64,000 bases of DNA, taken from assembly GCF_014692515.1 (NCBI RefSeq), contig NZ_JACOIK010000016.1, positions 62,001 through 126,000 on the forward strand, given 5' to 3'. Positions 46,068-55,118 of the stretch are shown one piece after another. Below the pieces are notes generated by a model. That model ran no database searches. It saw nothing but the letters and a program-made list of their open reading frames with translations, and was not told the DNA's origin. This stretch comes from Sphingobacterium micropteri. Lineage in GTDB: Bacteria > Bacteroidota > Bacteroidia > Sphingobacteriales > Sphingobacteriaceae. A program made the position numbers and the translations under genes. Numbering within the stretch: position 1 is the stretch's first letter; every line of letters starts with the position of its first letter.

Positions 46068-46811
46068 TTACTCATCCTCTTCAAAACATTGACGTCCAAT
46101 CGCGCCGCCTCCATACTCAAGAACGACATTGTCTTTATAGTAAATGTAAAAACATCCGTCATTATATTTCTGTTGTTGCTCTTCACTAAGTAGTTGATCA
46201 AATAGTTTGTAAGCGTATTTACCTAAACCGCTATAAGAGAATCCTATTGTAGCCAGTTCATTGCCTGTCGATATCGATATACAATTTGCATCGGAGAGGA
46301 GCTGTCTTATCTTTGTCAATGTAAATTCGTCCCATCCCAATATCTTATATCCTGTTTCCAATGAGTCTGGTACGTCATTATAGCTGTCGCTATGGAATAT
46401 CATCCTATCTCTTGAATTCTCTTTGTCTCCTGTTTTAAATATTTTCAGCGATATACGTTCTGGAATATCAAAATATTTATGAGGGGGATCAACTCCAAAA
46501 TCGACATGGACCCCTGCAGGGATTAGTTCTTTGAAATGATCTTTGAGTTGTTTTATTTCTGCTTCCCGTTCTGTATAGTTATCTATAAGTTCCTTTTTGC
46601 TTGATGTCGGCATTGTCCCCATAAAAAGAATGAAATCTATAGTCTCATCCGTAGCATTAAGCAACTCCGATTGCTCTTCTGCGGAAAATTCCTCTATAAG
46701 CGTCTTTATTAGGGAATCTCTGTTGATTTTAGGTCGGAGCTGGGGCTCTTTTAGCTGACCATACACGTTGCCTACAAACAAGGCAAACAGCAATAGGCAA
46801 TATTTTATCAT
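46068..46811 (-). CDS. Hypothetical secreted protein, immunity-like by context
   Basis: A 247-aa protein with a signal peptide (IKYCLLLFALFVGNVYG). The mature part is acidic (FSAEEQSELLNATDETIDFI; DRMIFHSDSYNDVPDSLETG). No motif I know. Two shortened copies occur at 43.2 and 60.3 kb, each next to a Fic-related stretch. Possibly a periplasmic immunity-type protein; function unproven. Confidence 0.6.
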   Translation of the reverse strand: MIKYCLLLFALFVGNVYGQLKEPQLRPKINRDSLIKTLIEEFSAEEQSELLNATDETIDFILFMGTMPTSSKKELIDNYTEREAEIKQLKDHFKELIPAGVHVDFGVDPPHKYFDIPERISLKIFKTGDKENSRDRMIFHSDSYNDVPDSLETGYKILGWDEFTLTKIRQLLSDANCISISTGNELATIGFSYSGLGKYAYKLFDQLLSEEQQQKYNDGCFYIYYKDNVVLEYGGGAIGRQCFEEDE

Positions 46812-46856
46812 GGTGTAGTTTGTAAAAGTACAAGGCAGTTAATTTTTAATCATTAA

Positions 46857-47285
46857 TTACGGCACAGTTTCAACTCCCGTAAATTTCAAATTTTCGTCAT
46901 CCCTATATAGCCAGATACCGAACGTACCGCCCTCATGGCCTGGAGCAAGTTCATTCTTTTGGTAAATATTATAGAACACTATTGCCACATCAGCATGATG
47001 TTTGTCGACATGTAGCTGTTTAACGGAAGACTTAAGCCTTCTTATTAAATCGGGATTGAAAATATGGTATAATTCATATTTGAAAAAGCGTGATGCCAGC
47101 ATGTTCTTATTCTCGCATGGAAAACATTTTATTGAATCTGTACTGTTTAATATAAGCTCTTCCATCTTTCTTTCGTCTATTAATCGGATTATGCTATCCG
47201 CCCTATCGTAGGCCTTTAATGTGTCAACTTGTGCTTTAACAAATGTTGTTATGAATATTAACGCTGATAAAAAGAATAATTTCAT
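46857..47285 (-). CDS. Hypothetical secreted protein
   Basis: A 142-aa protein with a signal peptide (LFFLSALIFITTFVKA) and a charged mature part ending HEGGTFGIWLYRDDENLKFT. No known domain. Next on the same strand after 46068-46811 (46 nt apart) and may share a transcript. A 23-bp dyad of the recurring type lies 55 bp upstream of its start. Confidence 0.6.
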   Translation of the reverse strand: MKLFFLSALIFITTFVKAQVDTLKAYDRADSIIRLIDERKMEELILNSTDSIKCFPCENKNMLASRFFKYELYHIFNPDLIRRLKSSVKQLHVDKHHADVAIVFYNIYQKNELAPGHEGGTFGIWLYRDDENLKFTGVETVP

Positions 47286-47339
47286 GTGTAACGACGGTTT
47301 AATATGTCAGGCGGGAATCGGAGTCCCCTTTTTATTTTA

Positions 47340-47364
47340 TCACAAGTTTAGTGAATATCTGTGA
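47340..47364 (-). repeat. 23-bp dyad, copy 1 (inverted)
   Basis: CACAAGTTTAGTGAATATCT(GTG) at 47341-47363. On the other strand it matches the 62.96-kb copy at 19 of 23 positions. Copies 2 and 3 lie at 53777 and 62953. No gene is seen from 47286 to 47622; this dyad and the one at 47543 are its only features. Confidence 0.6.
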
Positions 47365-47542
47365 CAAAATTATTGTTTTCAGCGCGAACTGAGTCAATAG
47401 AGACTCAAAATCGAGTAGTTGTATGTTGTAGCCTCTATATTCATGCCTCACAGGTCAGATCAATTGACCTCGCTAAACGGTAGGTTGAAATCAGCTTTGA
47501 ACTATACCGCACCATCAAGCGGTTGAACAAGTAATCCTTATA

Positions 47543-47569
47543 TGTTCATTTTTTGAAACAAAGTGAACA
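47543..47569 (+). promoter_or_regulatory. Dyad upstream of Fic-N fragment
   Basis: TGTTCA (47543-47548) and TGAACA (47564-47569) with inner partial pairing (TTTTTG/CAAAGTG). Likely the former operator of the broken Fic gene that follows. Confidence 0.4.
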
Positions 47570-47622
47570 AATGCCATAAATATGTCCATTTTCTTTTATT
47601 ACTTTGTGTATACAGTAATATC

Positions 47623-47880
47623 CAACGTCTGCCCAATCCCCATATGTTGATCAATACTATTGCTCTCCAAGAGGCCAGGGCATCATCAGCTATTGAAAAT
47701 ATTTTTACGACAGAAGATGAACTTTATAAAGCCGTTTGGGATACTATCCAAGAAAAAAATGCAAATCCTGCAACAAAAGAAGTTCTGCGGTATAGGGAAG
47801 CACTTTGGGAGGGATATAAACGTATAAAGGAAAAACTTTTTCAAATCATACTAACACCTCCCGTTTTCGATATCCTCAAT
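47623..47880 (+). pseudogene. Fic-family N-terminal fragment
   Basis: Encodes PNPHMLINTIALQEARASSA, IENIFTTEDELYKAV and NPATKEVLRYREALWEGYKR, the Fic_N region with its inhibitory SSAIENI helix. The frame ends in TAG with no catalytic domain. The 3' end runs into the MerR gene on the other strand. Confidence 0.75.
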
Positions 47881-48213
47881 GCATCTTGCTAGGAGCTTTT
47901 TGACTTCCGTTAGTTGGTGGATCTTGGCATCGACCTCGTTGATTTTGCTATTTACGACCGCTATTTTCTTTTCTACCGATAGTTGCTCACTATGCCAGTT
48001 TTCCAACAAATCTTTTATTTCAGCTAATGTAAATCCAACCTCCTTGGCACCTTTGATGATTTCTATTTTCTCCACTACAAGTTCGTCATAATGTTTATAG
48101 TTGTTTGTTCTCACCTTTTCATCAGATACACCTTTGAACATTCCATAATTCTCGTAATATCGCAACGTAGCTATCGATACGCTAGTTCTTTTTGATAATT
48201 CATTGATTAACAT
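47851..48213 (-). CDS. MerR-family transcriptional regulator
   Basis: About 120 aa from ATG 48213 (MLINELSKRTSVSIATLRYY). The MerR N-terminal HTH is followed by VRTNNYKHYDELVVEKIEII and a C-terminal coiled coil (KINEVDAKIHQLTEVKKLLA) that ends without a Cys-rich metal site. It is divergent from a metallo-beta-lactamase gene whose promoter carries a dyad in a 20-nt spacer, the standard MerR arrangement. Its 3' end overlaps the Fic fragment by about 30 bp. Confidence 0.86.
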   Translation of the reverse strand: MLINELSKRTSVSIATLRYYENYGMFKGVSDEKVRTNNYKHYDELVVEKIEIIKGAKEVGFTLAEIKDLLENWHSEQLSVEKKIAVVNSKINEVDAKIHQLTEVKKLLARCIEDIENGRC

Positions 48214-48250
48214 GTCTTTATGTTTTTGTGGATAAAAAATATAAAGTATA

Positions 48251-48296
48251 AACCATACTATATGGTTGTTGGTTGTAAATCTACAAAGTATATTTG
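48251..48296 (+). promoter_or_regulatory. MerR-type promoter of the MBL gene
   Basis: TTG (48266-48268), 20-nt spacer, TATATTTG (48289-48296). Within the spacer TTGTA-AATC-TACAA (48273-48286) is a dyad, and AACCATA-CTA-TATGGTT (48251-48267) overlaps the -33. Confidence 0.72.
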
Positions 48297-48323
48297 CATA
48301 ATCAAAGTGCATAAGGCAAAAGT

Positions 48324-49463
48324 ATGAGAAGGGAGAAGCTTTTTAAAATATTGAAAAATGTAATGATAGGGATACTCATTTTTATAGGTATATTGACTGT
48401 AGCTGTCCTTGCCTATATGCAACATCCTAAATTCGGGAAAGCACCAAGTGGAAAACGATTGGAACGGATAAAACAATCGCCCCAGTACAGAGACGGGAAA
48501 TTTCAAAACACACACTATACACCTATGGTCAGCGAGGGATATTCGATGACCAAAGTGACCTTTGATTTTATTTTCCGAAAATTTCCTCGGACCAAACCGA
48601 TAGACGAAATCCCATCTTTAAAGACCGATTTGAAAAGCTTGCCGGTCAGCGAGAATGTATTGATCTGGTTCGGTCATTCGTCCTACTTCATCCAGCTCAA
48701 CGGTACGCGGTTCCTGGTAGACCCTGTTTTCAGCGGCAATGCTTCGCCTATTCCAGGTTCAAATAAGTCATTCATTGGAACAGATATTTATTCGGCTAAC
48801 GATATGCCCGATATTGATTATCTCCTCATCACGCACGATCATTACGACCACCTCGATTACGAAACCATTATAAAATTAAAACCCAAAATAAAGCAGGTTA
48901 TATGTGGTCTGGGAGTGGGCGAGCATTTTGAATATTGGAAGTTTGATCCTGCGCAAATAATCGAAAAAGATTGGAGCGAACGTATTTTGATCAGAGATGA
49001 TCTTACAGTCCACACTGCGCCAGCACGGCATTTTTCCGGCAGAGGCATGAAGAGTAATAGTACGCTTTGGCTTTCTTACATTTTGCAGACACCAGATTTG
49101 AAATTGTATCTAGGTGGTGATAGCGGTTACGATACGCATTTTGCCGAGATTGGGAAACAGTTTGGTGGATTCGATCTAGCCCTTTTGGACAACGGTCAGT
49201 ACAATCCAGCCTGGAGGGAGATCCATTTATTGCCAGATGAAGTATTGAAAGCCGCAAAGGACTTACAGACAAAGCGATTGTTACCGATACATTCATCCAA
49301 ATTCAAATTGGGCTACCACCCTTGGGACGAACCTTTGACAAGTGTTACTGCGTTAAATGAAGAAGCGCATAAAACGACATTGATCACACCCAGAATAGGC
49401 GACATCGTATACTTGAACGATACGGAGCAAACGTTTACCAAATGGTGGGAAAGCCTCGATTGA
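48324..49463 (+). CDS. MBL-fold hydrolase, membrane-anchored
   Basis: A 379-aa protein with an N-terminal TM helix (VMIGILIFIGILTVAVLAYM). A metallo-beta-lactamase fold follows with LITHDHYDHLDY (HxHxDH), APARHFSGRG, LYLGGDSGYDTHF and LLPIHSSKF. It resembles the UlaG/NAPE-PLD-like group. Zn-dependent hydrolysis of an unknown ester or phosphodiester. Regulated by the divergent MerR protein by inference. Confidence 0.88.
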   Translation: MRREKLFKILKNVMIGILIFIGILTVAVLAYMQHPKFGKAPSGKRLERIKQSPQYRDGKFQNTHYTPMVSEGYSMTKVTFDFIFRKFPRTKPIDEIPSLKTDLKSLPVSENVLIWFGHSSYFIQLNGTRFLVDPVFSGNASPIPGSNKSFIGTDIYSANDMPDIDYLLITHDHYDHLDYETIIKLKPKIKQVICGLGVGEHFEYWKFDPAQIIEKDWSERILIRDDLTVHTAPARHFSGRGMKSNSTLWLSYILQTPDLKLYLGGDSGYDTHFAEIGKQFGGFDLALLDNGQYNPAWREIHLLPDEVLKAAKDLQTKRLLPIHSSKFKLGYHPWDEPLTSVTALNEEAHKTTLITPRIGDIVYLNDTEQTFTKWWESLD

Positions 49464-49542
49464 AGTTATCATATGGAAAAGAATGTTAAAGATTTAGCAC
49501 ATTACTTTAACATTTGATAGTCATGACTAAATGCAGTCCTTG

Positions 49543-50043
49543 CTACTTATCCTGAATAAGGACGTTTAATTTTTCAATGGCTGTATTGCTATCATCAGTC
49601 AAATCGATAAAATATGTTGTTTGCCATGCTTTTGCTGCCCGGGCCTGTTCATTTACAGGTGTGTCCCAATCAGGATAAATCCTGAACCCTCTTTTTCCAA
49701 TCTTCCCGTTTTCGGTCAGAATTTGATGTAGGCCCAGTACATGCTTTGGAAAAAAGAAAAATCCAAACCTTTCGTTGTTATGCGTAGTGATCATATAGAA
49801 ATCAAGATCATCATTTATATGAAACGGTTCCGTTTGTTTTTCCGCGTTACGCCTCCAAAGGGTTACAAATTGTCCTATTTTCTTTGGCGTGACTTTCGCA
49901 TTCCTAAATTTAATCTTGAAACTTCCTATCTGAAAGTTATATCCATCATATTCTTTACACTCTTTATCTTCAGTTATACCAGCAATAGGCAACCCGAGGG
50001 CACGGAATATGAAATCTTGTATATGTCTTAATTCGTCAATCAT
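49543..50043 (-). CDS. MepB-like protein
   Basis: About 166 aa from ATG 50043 (MIDELRHIQDFIFRALGLPI). Signature phrases: YDGYNFQIGSFKIKFRNAKV, GQFVTLWRRNAEKQTEPF, RFGFFFFPKHVLGLHQIL and KGRFRIYPDWDTP-like GFRIYPDWD. Matches the MepB family, function unknown. A 20-bp palindrome overlaps its promoter. Confidence 0.8.
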   Translation of the reverse strand: MIDELRHIQDFIFRALGLPIAGITEDKECKEYDGYNFQIGSFKIKFRNAKVTPKKIGQFVTLWRRNAEKQTEPFHINDDLDFYMITTHNNERFGFFFFPKHVLGLHQILTENGKIGKRGFRIYPDWDTPVNEQARAAKAWQTTYFIDLTDDSNTAIEKLNVLIQDK

Positions 50044-50044
50044 A

Positions 50045-50067
50045 CTTTGGATTAAAATCCAAAGATA
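50045..50067 (-). promoter_or_regulatory. Palindrome overlapping the MepB-like promoter
   Basis: CTTTGGATT (50045-50053), AA, AATCCAAAG (50056-50064). The minus-strand -7 box TATCTTTG spans 50067-50060, so the palindrome would be an operator. Confidence 0.5.
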
Positions 50068-50266
50068 GGGCAATATTTTTCACCCATAAATCTGCTCTCT
50101 CGAAATTTATTGTTGTCCATCAAAATAAGTTGTACAAAGTAATTGGAATTGCAACTTAAAAGTGGAGACTTTTTATGCTGCTAATTTCTGTGAATGAATT
50201 AACTAAGATCATAATCTGAAACCAATTTTACGTGTTGTAATATGTTGTCAAAACCTATATTCATAC

Positions 50267-50573
50267 TCATACAACGATAGGTTCTACTTCTTTCCTTTTC
50301 ATTTTTATCAATATTCCACAAATGGCAGAAGCTATCATATAATACACGCTGATTTGTGGTATGACACTTCCGCCTAATAGATGAAGTGTTAAAGAAATGC
50401 CACATATCGTCCAAATGATTAAAATCGATTTTATCCAATGTATTTTCATTCCCCAGCGCTGTGTTATATGATAGACGAATAGGTAACAACCCAATCTCTT
50501 TGGCTAATTGCGATAGGATAGGAGCCAGAATCAATGTGCATCCCCAGTGTTTCAGTATATAAAACCAATCCAT
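50267..50573 (-). pseudogene. Frameshifted small membrane protein
   Basis: Starts MDWFYILKHWGCTLILAPIL then shifts frame near 50490; the other frame gives GCYLFVYHITQRWGMKIHWI, further TM helices (IIWTICGISLTLHLLGGSVI) and ends KRKEVEPIVV. The paralogous start at 21.2 kb has ATTGGATTGGGT where this copy has ATTGGGT, so a 5-nt deletion between ATTGG repeats explains the shift. Confidence 0.7.
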
Positions 50574-50580
50574 CTTTTAG

Positions 50581-50860
50581 TTATTTCCTAAGCACTAACA
50601 TCAACTTCGTATCAACAGCTGGTTGTCCCTGTTCAATTATCTTCGCCGTAATATACAATATAATATCATCAGTTTCCTCGATTTTACCGATAGTACATCT
50701 AAATAGTGTCGCGTCGAAAGGCTCCGAATGAATAATACGTACGCTTGTCGAATCTACTTTTATCAATCTTTCGGAATCCAAAGCGGTTAAGATCGACCGG
50801 TACTCATCTTCATCAATCCCTAGATTTTCATGATAAGGGAACGGTTGATTAGTTATAACT
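50581..50860 (-). pseudogene. C-terminal gene fragment
   Basis: In frame from about VITNQPFPYHENLGIDEDEY through RIIHSEPFDATLFRCTIGKI to stop at 50581. The frame is open back into the 50853 gene with no start except an internal TTG. The 5' part seems to have been replaced by the end of 50853. Confidence 0.45.
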
Positions 50861-51431
50861 TGCCATAAGTATCCGAAATTAGTTTTCCATCAAAACCAAT
50901 TTTATATTTCGTATTAGAAAAATCCGTAAGTAAAATTCCGTCATTTTCGATTTTAAATTCTTCCTTATTGTCTACCGAGACAAAAATATCTGCAGCACTA
51001 AATTCCCATTTTATTATTCCCTTTTTATTAATCCTAACTATTTGAAGTTCACCGTGAACAACATAGTCATCTTGTAATTTAAATACCTGAAAACATGTGG
51101 CTGGGTCGGCCTGCGTCTTCCATTCTAAGTTTAGATATGGAAGCGTAACGCAAAATATGGTGTCGCAACAGCAAATTAGTAAATGCTCGTCGTCAAGTAG
51201 CGAAGAATTTTGATGAATACCTGTAGCGCCACCGGAGCCAATTATGATACAACTATCAATTACTTGGTCGTCTCGCCAAACCTTGATGCCGTGTTTTGAA
51301 GTCGGATATTCTTGTGCATCAATACCGAAATATTGTTTCTTGTAAAAGAAAGAATTATCTGCCGATCCCAATCTATAATCTTGCTCATCAAGTATTTCAA
51401 TTGTCAGATCTTTATATTGATATCGTTTCAA
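50853..51431 (-). CDS. Hypothetical beta-rich protein, immunity-like by context
   Basis: A 192-aa protein with short beta-strand phrases (VIDSCIIIGSGGATGIHQNS, LLDDEHLLICCCDTIFCVTL, VVHGELQIVRINKKGIIKWE). No signal or TM. I do not recognise the family. It sits among gene fragments and Imm-like genes, so a cytoplasmic immunity role is possible. Confidence 0.55.
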   Translation of the reverse strand: MKRYQYKDLTIEILDEQDYRLGSADNSFFYKKQYFGIDAQEYPTSKHGIKVWRDDQVIDSCIIIGSGGATGIHQNSSLLDDEHLLICCCDTIFCVTLPYLNLEWKTQADPATCFQVFKLQDDYVVHGELQIVRINKKGIIKWEFSAADIFVSVDNKEEFKIENDGILLTDFSNTKYKIGFDGKLISDTYGKL

Positions 51432-51682
51432 TTTGTAATCAGTTTTGGCAGATTTCCCATTAGAAAACTACTCCGTTCAATGTATGTGTGCAGCAACTAC
51501 AACAAGGTGTTAAATCCTCGGCTGTAATAATAGGGGATAAGCTTGTGTCCATGGAGTAAAGTTAATTATTCTAAACCGACTAAAAAGGTGGAACAAATTT
51601 TAGTTGTAATCCGTTAACTGGCGTCTGATATCCATTGAAATTACGTTTAATTTGTTCTTTCATTTTTAATATCGAGCACGAA

Positions 51683-52048
51683 TTAAGCTATTGCATGACC
51701 CAGCGCTCCTACTATTATAGCTAAGAAGAAAATTATTAGTACGATGGAATAATCATGTTTAATTTCATCATAATTTACCTTTCCTGCGTATGGTTTTAAT
51801 TTCTTCGCAATTTTAAAACCGATTGTTCCATCAAATATTCCGACCATACCGCACAAAAGTAAAACCGAATTTGGGGAGGTGACGAAAGATAAGTAGTATC
51901 CTGTGAAGAAATATGTAATGAACGACAAAATAGCAAAATAACCATAGTTGAATCGAAACTTTCTGGAAGCTATAGCACCTAACGCGTCTATCGCAGTTAC
52001 CGATAATAAAGCGATGCCTACAATAGATAAAATGTATAAAATCATCAA
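51683..52048 (-). CDS. Hypothetical membrane protein
   Basis: About 120 aa with four TM helices (LYILSIVGIALLSVTAIDAL, FAILSFITYFFTGYYLSFV, VLLLCGMVGIFDGTIGF, SIVLIIFFLAIIVGALGHA). Start at either of two adjacent ATGs. No known family recognised. Confidence 0.65.
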   Translation of the reverse strand: MMILYILSIVGIALLSVTAIDALGAIASRKFRFNYGYFAILSFITYFFTGYYLSFVTSPNSVLLLCGMVGIFDGTIGFKIAKKLKPYAGKVNYDEIKHDYSIVLIIFFLAIIVGALGHAIA

Positions 52049-52326
52049 TTATTAAATATTATTGATTGAGATGTGTTTTTATTATGCACATCCATTTATA
52101 AAACTACGAAAAAATGTATGATGTCGAAGAGGGTTATTAGATTTCTATTGTGAAAGAAAATTTAATATTATCTGCTCCTTCTGAAAAAATAAAGATAGAT
52201 ATTACAGCGCATTATTTAAAAATGACGGTCAATTAAATGAAGTTGACCTTGCACATACTTCCTTTTACCGAATTAGTGCTAATTTATACTCCTGCTAAAC
52301 ACTACTCCAAGATAACAAATAGGAGC

Positions 52327-52482
52327 CTAGTGTGGGATGGCTTGGGGACTTCTTAATACCTTGGTCTCGACTCCGTATAATTCTGCTAAGATACTATCTA
52401 ACATGACTTTTTGCCCCCTGATGTAGTAAATCTTGTTCATCACGTTCTCTTCCGTTATTGCTATTTCATTGGTCTTACTCAT
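52327..52482 (-). pseudogene. ORF6N-domain N-terminal fragment
   Basis: 51 codons from ATG 52482: EENVMNKIYYIRGQKVMLDS then ILAELYGVETKVL, the start of an ORF6N (phage antirepressor-like) domain. It stops at TAG after RSPQAIPH; the rest is missing. 52049-52326 and 52483-52639 otherwise contain nothing I can assign. Confidence 0.75.
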
Positions 52483-52639
52483 AATTTACTCAGTTTATGA
52501 TAACTTTTTTGGTGTTAGAACTTATAAGCCTCAAATATAACTAATATTTCTAAAAACTAAAAATATTAGTATTTTTGTTATTCAGATTTTGAACAAAGTG
52601 TTATTAACGTCTGAACATGATACGCAGCAGATTTAACGA

Positions 52640-53422
52640 ATGACAGCAGAATTGCAAGCTATGATCGAAAGACTGCCCGGCCTGCCGGGTGTCTATTTCT
52701 TCTACACCCAACACGACGATCTGGTCTACATCGGCAAGAGCATACACATCCGTAAGCGTGTGCAGCAACATTTTCAAGGCAAAGACAGTAAATCGCGCAA
52801 AATACAACGCACGGTGACACGTATCGCCTACGAGCCAATGGGGAGCGAACTCATCTCCCTGCTTTATGAGTCCGACCTTATCAAGCGCCACCAGCCGCTT
52901 TATAACTGTACACAGCGGCGTACTATGGATCCGTTCGGATTATATATACAGCACGAAAATGGCTATAAGGCACTGCACATTGCGAATAACCAGGAGCGGG
53001 GAGACGAGATCATTACCTTTGCCGGGATGACGGAGGCGAAAAACACCCTTTATCGGCTCACGGAAAAATATAAGCTCTGTCCGAAAATAAACGGACTCTA
53101 TAAAACACGGTCTGCCTGTTTTCATTACCAGATTAAGAGCTGCTATGGTGCCTGCATTGATCAGGAACCTCCCGAAAGCTATAACCAGCGTGTCGATACG
53201 TTTTTGCATGCCCATCGTTTCGAGCGGTTTACCAAACTATTTGAGGTAGAAGGCAGAAGTTCGGCGGAAAAGGGGCTGGTCTATATCGAGCGCGGTATCT
53301 ACAGAGGGTTCGGCTTTTGTGCCCGGGAAACACCTGGGGACCAGCTGCTAAAATACATCAGCTATAGAGCCGATAATAAAGATGTACGCCGTATTTTGAT
53401 GCGGTATATGATAAGTGGGTAA
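52640..53422 (+). CDS. GIY-YIG nuclease, UvrC-like, lacking exonuclease partner domain
   Basis: A 260-aa protein. The GIY-YIG domain at the N-terminus has PGVYFFYTQHDDLVYIGKSI, RKRVQQHF and MGSELISLLYESDLIK. A UvrC-like region follows with a Cys motif (CFHYQIKSCYGACIDQEPPE). In many Bacteroidota this unit is fused behind a DnaQ-type exonuclease; here the exonuclease is absent. Likely DNA repair or defence nuclease. Base composition is slightly richer in G+C than its neighbours. Confidence 0.85.
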   Translation: MTAELQAMIERLPGLPGVYFFYTQHDDLVYIGKSIHIRKRVQQHFQGKDSKSRKIQRTVTRIAYEPMGSELISLLYESDLIKRHQPLYNCTQRRTMDPFGLYIQHENGYKALHIANNQERGDEIITFAGMTEAKNTLYRLTEKYKLCPKINGLYKTRSACFHYQIKSCYGACIDQEPPESYNQRVDTFLHAHRFERFTKLFEVEGRSSAEKGLVYIERGIYRGFGFCARETPGDQLLKYISYRADNKDVRRILMRYMISG

Positions 53423-53441
53423 GTTTAAATTCTATGAAAAA

Positions 53442-53669
53442 CTATTTCCTCATATCTTTTTTTGTAGCACCACGGTAATACTTTTTGCCATCTTTTGCAC
53501 CATCCCAAACGTTAGTTACACCTTGGATTTTAGTTGGAGCCTCTTTTTCTAGACGGATTAGTTTTTTACAAACTTTCCTAAAAGTTCTATTCCATCGTTT
53601 TTTGTCTTGTTTTTCCGTATCGGCTGCAGTGATTCCGAATATTTTAGTTTTTCTTACTGATCGAGACAT
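53442..53669 (-). CDS. Small hypothetical basic protein
   Basis: 75 aa from ATG 53669 (MSRSVRKTKIFGITAADTEK). Strongly basic (KRWNRTFRKVCKKLIRLEKE; KKYYRGATKKDMRK). No known family. The longer frame to 53753 lacks a sensible start. Lies between the GIY-YIG gene and the dyad at 53777. Confidence 0.6.
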   Translation of the reverse strand: MSRSVRKTKIFGITAADTEKQDKKRWNRTFRKVCKKLIRLEKEAPTKIQGVTNVWDGAKDGKKYYRGATKKDMRK

Positions 53670-53776
53670 CGTTGTTTTATAAGCTTTGATTTGGTCAAAT
53701 GTGTGAATGCAAAGATAAGTGCCCTTGACTACTATACAAATTTCACTTAACATCTTAATCTCAAATACTATTTATG

Positions 53777-53807
53777 CAGTAACAAATATTTACTAAATCT
53801 GTTACTG
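53777..53807 (+). repeat. 23-bp dyad, copy 2
   Basis: CAGTAACA (53777-53784), AATATTTACTAAATC, TGTTACTG (53800-53807). The core matches the 62.96-kb copy at 20 of 23 positions. Confidence 0.6.
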
Positions 53808-53825
53808 TATCGTCCTGAAAAAACT

Positions 53826-54404
53826 TTACATGTCATTTTTCAATGTTGTCCATTCCTCGTCAATTATACTGTATACAATTGTACCGCTACTATTTCCATA
53901 CGATTGTATCGCATAATTTCTTAAACATCCCTCTTTAAAAGCACCTAGTTTTTCAACCGCTTTTTGAGATTTTATATTTTTATTGTCAACTTTAAATTCC
54001 ACTCTTCTCATGCCCAATTCTTCAAAGGCATGCATTAGTAATATCGATTTACAAGCTCGATTCAATCCCGTTCCTTGATAAGCTATTCCCAACCAAGTCC
54101 AGCCAATTTCCAGCCTCTTATTCGGGAAGTCTATCCCGCCGAGCATCGTAATCCCTGCTATTTTTTTATCCTGTTTGTCAATTATAGCAAAAGGGTAGAG
54201 GTTTTTTGATTTTCGAGCCCCTAAACAGAATTCGATGTATTCCTCCAGATCCTTTCTGTTTTTTACTCTCCTACCATACTCCCACAGGCCATCGGTATAA
54301 CTTATTTTTTCTAAATCATCAATGTCTGATGCAGCAAGGGGTCTTAAAAGCGCTCTACCGCTCTCCAGTACAATTTGGTTATCAAAAAACTCAACTGAGC
54401 TCAT
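53826..54404 (-). CDS. GNAT-family acetyltransferase, RimJ/RimL-like
   Basis: A 192-aa GNAT protein with RALLRPLAASDIDDLEKISY, IAGITMLGGIDFPNKRLEIG, WLGIAYQGTGLNRACKSILL and EFKVDNKNIKSQKAVEKLGA (acetyl-CoA binding Q/RxxGxG-type loop YQGTGLN). Probably acetylates an N-terminal amine or small molecule. Substrate unknown. Confidence 0.88.
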   Translation of the reverse strand: MSSVEFFDNQIVLESGRALLRPLAASDIDDLEKISYTDGLWEYGRRVKNRKDLEEYIEFCLGARKSKNLYPFAIIDKQDKKIAGITMLGGIDFPNKRLEIGWTWLGIAYQGTGLNRACKSILLMHAFEELGMRRVEFKVDNKNIKSQKAVEKLGAFKEGCLRNYAIQSYGNSSGTIVYSIIDEEWTTLKNDM

Positions 54405-54715
54405 CTATTATTTGCGATTGATATTTTTGACGAATTCATCGGCACTCACTTCCGTAAACGATCTACTTTTCATTATTTAAGTCTATTTTTTGTTTAAGCA
54501 ATACTTTTTCTAAAAGTAGTAAATAGACGATGAAATACCAATAGCACCAGCTGGAACCTTTCAAATTTTATAACCCAATATTTTTTCAGTACTTTAGAAG
54601 AATAACTAAACACAATTATGATATTCATTTTTTTCGGAAGAAAGATAAAGCTCGCAAGGGGAAAAATATAAGGCCAGCAAGAGAGGAAGAATTACGGGAT
54701 CAAAAGAGATCGATT
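54405..54715 (+). other. Gap with open K/R-rich frame before Imm53
   Basis: Roughly 54549-54715 is open and in frame with the Imm53 ATG, with no usable start (FFRKKDKARKGKNIRPAREE). It could be the last codons of a lost toxin, or chance. A partial inverted repeat (GTCTATTT/AAATAGAC) lies near 54481-54535. Confidence 0.3.
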
Positions 54716-55000
54716 ATGGAAAGTATAAAGCAATTGATGAATTGGTATGCTTCGAATTGTGATGATGATTGGGAACATACATATAGTATAAAAATACAAA
54801 CTATTGATAATCCAGGTTGGAGTTTTAAGGCGGATATTGTAGATACGGAAGTGGAAGGAAAAATAACTTTTGAAGAATCAATAGATGATGACGATGACTG
54901 GTATAGTATAAAGAGTGATGGTAAAACCTTTAAAGGGTATGGAGATCCGAAAAAACTTGGTTTCTTACTAGATAAGTTTGCCGAATTTATAAAGTCATGA
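54716..55000 (+). CDS. Imm53-family immunity protein
   Basis: A 94-aa acidic protein matching Imm53: LMNWYASNCDDDWEHTYSIK, IQTIDNPGWSFKADIVDTEV and DDWYSIKSDGKTFKGYGDPK. Imm53 proteins neutralise toxins of polymorphic secretion systems. No intact toxin gene is visible next to it, so it is an orphan immunity gene. Confidence 0.78.
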   Translation: MESIKQLMNWYASNCDDDWEHTYSIKIQTIDNPGWSFKADIVDTEVEGKITFEESIDDDDDWYSIKSDGKTFKGYGDPKKLGFLLDKFAEFIKS

Positions 55001-55118
55001 GATTATGCCTGCACCAGCCATAAGGAATAATGCCTGCGATTCAGATTAATAGAATTATGCCTATTAATCAAACAAAAGTAGATTTATTTGACTGGGGTAG
55101 CCGTTAAAATATTGAAAT

